From assembly GCF_001434145.1 (NCBI RefSeq), contig NZ_AZED01000014.1:576907-640906 (forward strand): a DNA stretch of 64,000 bases. The letters run 5' to 3'. The position numbers were made by a program, and so were the translations under genes. A model generated the notes under the pieces. It worked only from the letters and a program-made list of their open reading frames with translations. It was not told the origin of the DNA and ran no database searches. Numbering within the stretch: the first letter of the stretch is position 1; every line of letters starts with the position of its first letter. Below are positions 61,313-64,000 of this stretch, piece after piece. This DNA is from Lentilactobacillus otakiensis DSM 19908 = JCM 15040 (GTDB lineage: Bacteria > Bacillota > Bacilli > Lactobacillales > Lactobacillaceae).

Positions 61313-62806
61313 CTAATTGACACCTTCCATTAATCGCTTAATTGGTTTAACGAGGAATGCCAGAATAATTCCGGCAACAATGGCAACTAGTCCAACGATC
61401 AAGAAATAATTAATTTCATTTTCAGGTGTATAGAATTTAACAATTTGTGAGTTAACCGCCTGCCCGGCTGAATCAGCCAAGAACCACATACTCATCATTT
61501 GAGATTCAAATGCTTTTGGTGCCAATTTAGTGGTAACTGAAAGTCCAATCGGTGAAATCAGCAGTTCGGCCACTTCAACGATTGCCCAGCTTCCAAGCAA
61601 CCAGAGTGGACTAACTTTAGCGGATGAACCGAATAGCATGACAGGTAACACCATGAATAAGTAAGACAAACCAGCAATCCACAATCCTAATGAAAACTTG
61701 GAAGGTGAACTGGGTTGCTTTTTACCAAGCTTAATCCACATCCAAGCAAAGAATGGTGTGTAAAGCATGATAAATAGTGGGTTCAATGACTGATACCAAC
61801 CAGCAGGAATGTTGAAAATCCCAAAGAAGTTGTTGTTAGTCTGATTTTCAGCAAACAGTGCCAAAACAACTGATCCCTGCTCTTCGATTGCCCAAAAGAT
61901 GGCTGCAGCAATGAAAAGTGGAATGTAGGCAATCACTCGTGATCGTTCAGTGTCCGATAATTTCTTACTAGAAATAATGATAATGAAGTAAATAATCGGT
62001 GTTGCGATCGCGATGATACTCAAAAGTGTAATGAATGAACTCAGTGACAAGCTGCCCATAGCCTGCATTAATAACAGAATGAGTGCAAAGACAACTACAC
62101 CTAAGCCAATCCGAATAGATAACTTTTTAGCATCACTAGGTTCTAACGGATCGCTTGGGTAAAGACTTGAACTTGGCAAATGTTTTTTCCCACCGCGAAT
62201 GTATTGAAGAAGTCCAAAGAACATTCCGATGGCGGCTAGTGAGAATCCAAGGTGGAAGTTCACATTAAACCCAAGCCAACTTACCAAAAGTGGTGCGACG
62301 AATGAGCCCAAATTAATACCAAATACAAAGATAGTAAATCCTGAATCACGTCGGGTATCATATTCGGTATACAGGCCACCAACCATTTCAGAAATGTTTG
62401 GTTTCAGCAATCCAGTACCAACAGTGATTAGCAAAATTGATGCAAATAATGCCGGTGCTCCCATTGGTAGTGAAAGTGCGATGTGCCCGAGCATAATCAA
62501 GACACCACCGTAAAATACTGTCCGCCGACTACCAAGAATCCGGTCACTCACAAATCCGCCGATAACCGATGTCAGGTAAACCAGAGAACCATAGATTGCC
62601 ATTATTGAAGCAGCCAACGATTGGTCGAATCCAAGGCCACCTTTAGTAACGCTGAAATACATGTAGTAAAGAAGAATAGCACGCATTCCGTAATAACTGA
62701 ATCGTTCCCACATTTCAGTGAAGAATAATGTGGAAAGTCCCCGAGGCTGACCAAAGAACGAGGCATCTGCCCGCCGTTCCTGGTCTGTTTGATCTTGTTG
62801 TTGCAT
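61313..62806 (-). CDS. dtpT: Proton-dependent di/tripeptide transporter (POT family)
   Basis: 497 residues, about 14 hydrophobic segments. POT signature [23 protein letters not shown] near residue 22 (including the ExxER motif), [26 protein letters not shown] and [18 protein letters not shown]. Imports small peptides driven by protons, supporting amino acid supply together with peptidases such as PepC. GGAGGGTATCAC precedes the ATG; immediately upstream lies a perfect hairpin. Confidence 0.95.
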   Translation of the reverse strand: MQQQDQTDQERRADASFFGQPRGLSTLFFTEMWERFSYYGMRAILLYYMYFSVTKGGLGFDQSLAASIMAIYGSLVYLTSVIGGFVSDRILGSRRTVFYGGVLIMLGHIALSLPMGAPALFASILLITVGTGLLKPNISEMVGGLYTEYDTRRDSGFTIFVFGINLGSFVAPLLVSWLGFNVNFHLGFSLAAIGMFFGLLQYIRGGKKHLPSSSLYPSDPLEPSDAKKLSIRIGLGVVVFALILLLMQAMGSLSLSSFITLLSIIAIATPIIYFIIIISSKKLSDTERSRVIAYIPLFIAAAIFWAIEEQGSVVLALFAENQTNNNFFGIFNIPAGWYQSLNPLFIMLYTPFFAWMWIKLGKKQPSSPSKFSLGLWIAGLSYLFMVLPVMLFGSSAKVSPLWLLGSWAIVEVAELLISPIGLSVTTKLAPKAFESQMMSMWFLADSAGQAVNSQIVKFYTPENEINYFLIVGLVAIVAGIILAFLVKPIKRLMEGVN

Positions 62807-62826
62807 GTGATACCCTCCAAAAAATA

Positions 62827-62867
62827 AATCTAATCTGATTAACAAAACAAGTTAATCAGATTAGATT
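62827..62867. terminator. Perfect 17-bp hairpin in the dtpT leader
   Basis: AATCTAATCTGATTAAC (62827-62843) pairs perfectly with GTTAATCAGATTAGATT (62851-62867) over seven bases. On the minus strand it is followed by TATTTTTTGGAGG, so the T run leads straight into the dtpT ribosome site. It could be a transcription attenuator or an mRNA stability stem. Confidence 0.7.
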
Positions 62868-62919
62868 ATCGATTTTTAATTACTCCTGATCGTTATTACA
62901 AGAATAAATCATACAAATC

Positions 62920-62948
62920 ATTATATGATAGATTGAATTTTAATTCAA
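62920..62948 (-). promoter_or_regulatory. dtpT promoter
   Basis: Minus strand TTGAAT (62943-62948) and TATAAT (62920-62925), 17-bp spacer. The leader to the dtpT start would be about 105 bases. Confidence 0.78.
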
Positions 62949-63047
62949 CATAGGTGAGACTCGGAAAACTTATATACAGTAAGAATTCAGCCAGATATCA
63001 ACAATTGCGAATGCTGTTAATCGCATGGGAAAGACGCTGATATCCGT

Positions 63048-63356
63048 TCATTTTGCGTTTCTCAATAATGGGATAAACTTTTTAATAATAAATTCGATTG
63101 TCTCAGTGTTCATGAGTGTATCTTGAGCGTGTGTAAATAGTACGGAATAGTGAATACTTTCAGCTTCAGCGATCACTTTATTTTGATATTTATGTGCTTT
63201 AACCAGCCACTGATGGGCCACAACCATTTTTGAGTCAAGATTGTTTTCCCCTTCTCCTGAATTCATATCATTCATTACCTCAGACAAGATCTTCTTCGCA
63301 TTCCCTGAGCATGTCAGCATTTGCATGGAAATCTGATTAAGTTGATCATCTGTCAT
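63048..63356 (-). CDS. PTS lactose/cellobiose-family EIIA component
   Basis: 102-residue cytosolic phosphocarrier, mostly helical, forms trimers. DQLNQISMQMLTCSGNAKKIL at the start, VAHQWLVKAHKYQNKVIAEAE in the middle, and the phosphorylated His region VLFTHAQDTLMNTET near residue 78. Overlaps the EIIB stop (TAATG). No EIIC gene is downstream. The sugar is not known. Confidence 0.9.
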   Translation of the reverse strand: MTDDQLNQISMQMLTCSGNAKKILSEVMNDMNSGEGENNLDSKMVVAHQWLVKAHKYQNKVIAEAESIHYSVLFTHAQDTLMNTETIEFIIKKFIPLLRNAK

Positions 63357-63673
63357 TAAGCTGCCTCAACAGGACTCAATTTTTCCATGATTAATTTAAC
63401 AAGTTTCTCTCCATTTCCCCAACCATAAATTTCGTCAGGAATCGTTTCAACAGGCGTGTCCTCGTCGAACAAATGAAGCTCCTCATCGTGATACGTAGCT
63501 TGTGGTGCCACGAGTACCAGTTCAACATCTTTATCTGAATAGGAAGCTGCATGATCAATGTCAGTTGCATTTAACTGAATGTGAGCATCATACAATTCAA
63601 TAAAAGGTTGTGCTGCTTTAACCAGGTAATGACTAGAAATGCCGTTTTCACAAATCAACAATACTTTTTTCAT
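63356..63673 (-). CDS. PTS lactose/cellobiose-family EIIB component
   Basis: 105 residues. The phosphorylated Cys is in KKVLLICENGISSHYLVKAAQ (Cys8); in most family members the following residues are AAGMST, here ENGISS, a divergent P-loop. The ATG at 63673 has GGGAG about 8-10 bases upstream. Directly upstream of EIIA on the same transcript. The acidic middle (DEELHLFDEDTPVETIPDE) is not typical of LacB/CelB-type EIIB. Confidence 0.82.
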   Translation of the reverse strand: MKKVLLICENGISSHYLVKAAQPFIELYDAHIQLNATDIDHAASYSDKDVELVLVAPQATYHDEELHLFDEDTPVETIPDEIYGWGNGEKLVKLIMEKLSPVEAA

Positions 63674-63709
63674 TTTTTCCACTCCCAAGTAATTTATATT
63701 TACCAGTAC

Positions 63710-63738
63710 AGCATACTATATTTTTATATATACCACAA
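63710..63738 (-). promoter_or_regulatory. Candidate promoter of the EIIB-EIIA pair
   Basis: Minus strand TTGTGG (63733-63738) and TATGCT (63710-63715), 17-bp spacer. About 37 bases before the EIIB start. Confidence 0.55.
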
Positions 63739-63884
63739 GAGGATATTATTAGATTATATCTCCCACGAGCTGGTATTATTAAGCTTGTGATCATTTATCT
63801 TTGTATACCAATGCTCAATATAGCATATATACCAATTTATGATTTTGCTGACGTCTGCTCATAAATGTTTGTGGGCGATTACAC
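63739..63884. other. Region upstream of EIIB without a gene
   Basis: AT-rich; together with the promoter and the hairpin at 63885-63926 it makes up most of the final gene-free stretch of the window. I saw no start signal with an open frame and no clear operator beyond the promoter. Confidence 0.45.
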
Positions 63885-63926
63885 TAAAAAAGGATACTAC
63901 CGAATTTTCATTCGATAATATCCTCT
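63885..63926 (-). terminator. Terminator of a gene beyond the window
   Basis: Minus strand AGGATATTATCGAAT pairs with ATTCGGTAGTATCCT, followed by TTTTTTAG. It would end a minus-strand transcript entering from the right and separates it from the EIIB-EIIA pair. Confidence 0.72.
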
Positions 63927-64000
63927 ATTTCTCTCGGTGATACGTTATGCCGACTGCAGGCACAAGCTCCCCTTACAAACGTTGATATAAAGGCATTTAT

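Noticed and set aside
1..64000. CRISPR arrays, prophage, insertion sequences
   Set aside because: No regularly spaced direct repeats, no integrase, transposase or phage structural genes were seen.

Overview
The window is a chromosomal core region of a lactic acid bacterium of the Lactobacillaceae, most like a heterofermentative Lentilactobacillus-type species. This rests on gene content and order: a tadA-ffs-dnaX-recR-tmk-holB-yabA-rsmI block with an acyl-ACP thioesterase, the radA-yacL-gltX-cysS-mrnC-rlmB-rae1-sigH-rpmG-secE-nusG-rplKA-rplJL block, D-lactate dehydrogenase, galKET, PepC, and a class Ib ribonucleotide reductase. The species is inferred, not proven. I saw no prophage, insertion sequence, CRISPR array or rRNA.

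Layout. 1-11.8 kb: the 3' end of an ABC-F ATPase gene, then a long minus-strand run for tRNA modification (tsaD, tsaB, tadA), DNA replication and repair (holB, dnaX, yabA, recR, ybaB), c-di-AMP sensing (darA), thymidylate kinase and the SRP RNA. 11.8-15.4 kb: plus-strand nrdHEF behind two NrdR boxes. 15.6-20.4 kb: D-LDH and the Leloir operon galKET, with a promoter, a GalR-type operator and cre sites. 20.7-36.6 kb: mprF, then the ribosomal-protein and translation block on the minus strand, including an L10 leader and two small genes (secE, rpmG) of fewer than 60 codons. 36.7-42.2 kb: rpiA, pepC, gpmA, an AEC transporter and an LCP cell-wall ligase. 42.2-45.5 kb: a complete mannose-family PTS (EIIA, B, C, D) and a HAD phosphatase. 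45.6-55.3 kb: tRNA-Leu, thrB, a SprT-like protein, tex, an unknown protein, a P-type ATPase behind a yybP-ykoY (Mn2+) riboswitch, nadE and pncB. 55.4-64 kb: tagA, a small membrane protein, a GNAT enzyme, proC-nagA-nagR, tRNA-Gln and tRNA-Tyr, a metallophosphoesterase, the peptide transporter dtpT, and an EIIB-EIIA pair of the lactose/cellobiose PTS family without EIIC.

The genes serve mostly housekeeping: translation and its accuracy, DNA precursors and replication, sugar uptake and catabolism under CcpA-like control, NAD salvage and cell-envelope upkeep.

The most unusual feature is a family of about 120-135 bp elements (659-783, 15388-15515, 49307-49426, 49576-49699, 56531-56659, about 57240-57373, plus a deleted remnant at 39039-39060). 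They share short conserved ends (AGAGTGYGACGA at one end, CGGAnCACGTTT at the other) around a large palindrome whose sequence differs between copies. All but one lie directly after a stop codon, in the same direction as the gene, and in several the element overlaps the stop codon itself. Other points worth a second look are a tRNA-Leu with an AAG anticodon (A34), the riboswitch-controlled ATPase with its terminator, a slippery A7 run in dnaX, repeated ATATCACAAA boxes before the PTS and HAD genes, and a perfect 17-bp hairpin before dtpT.
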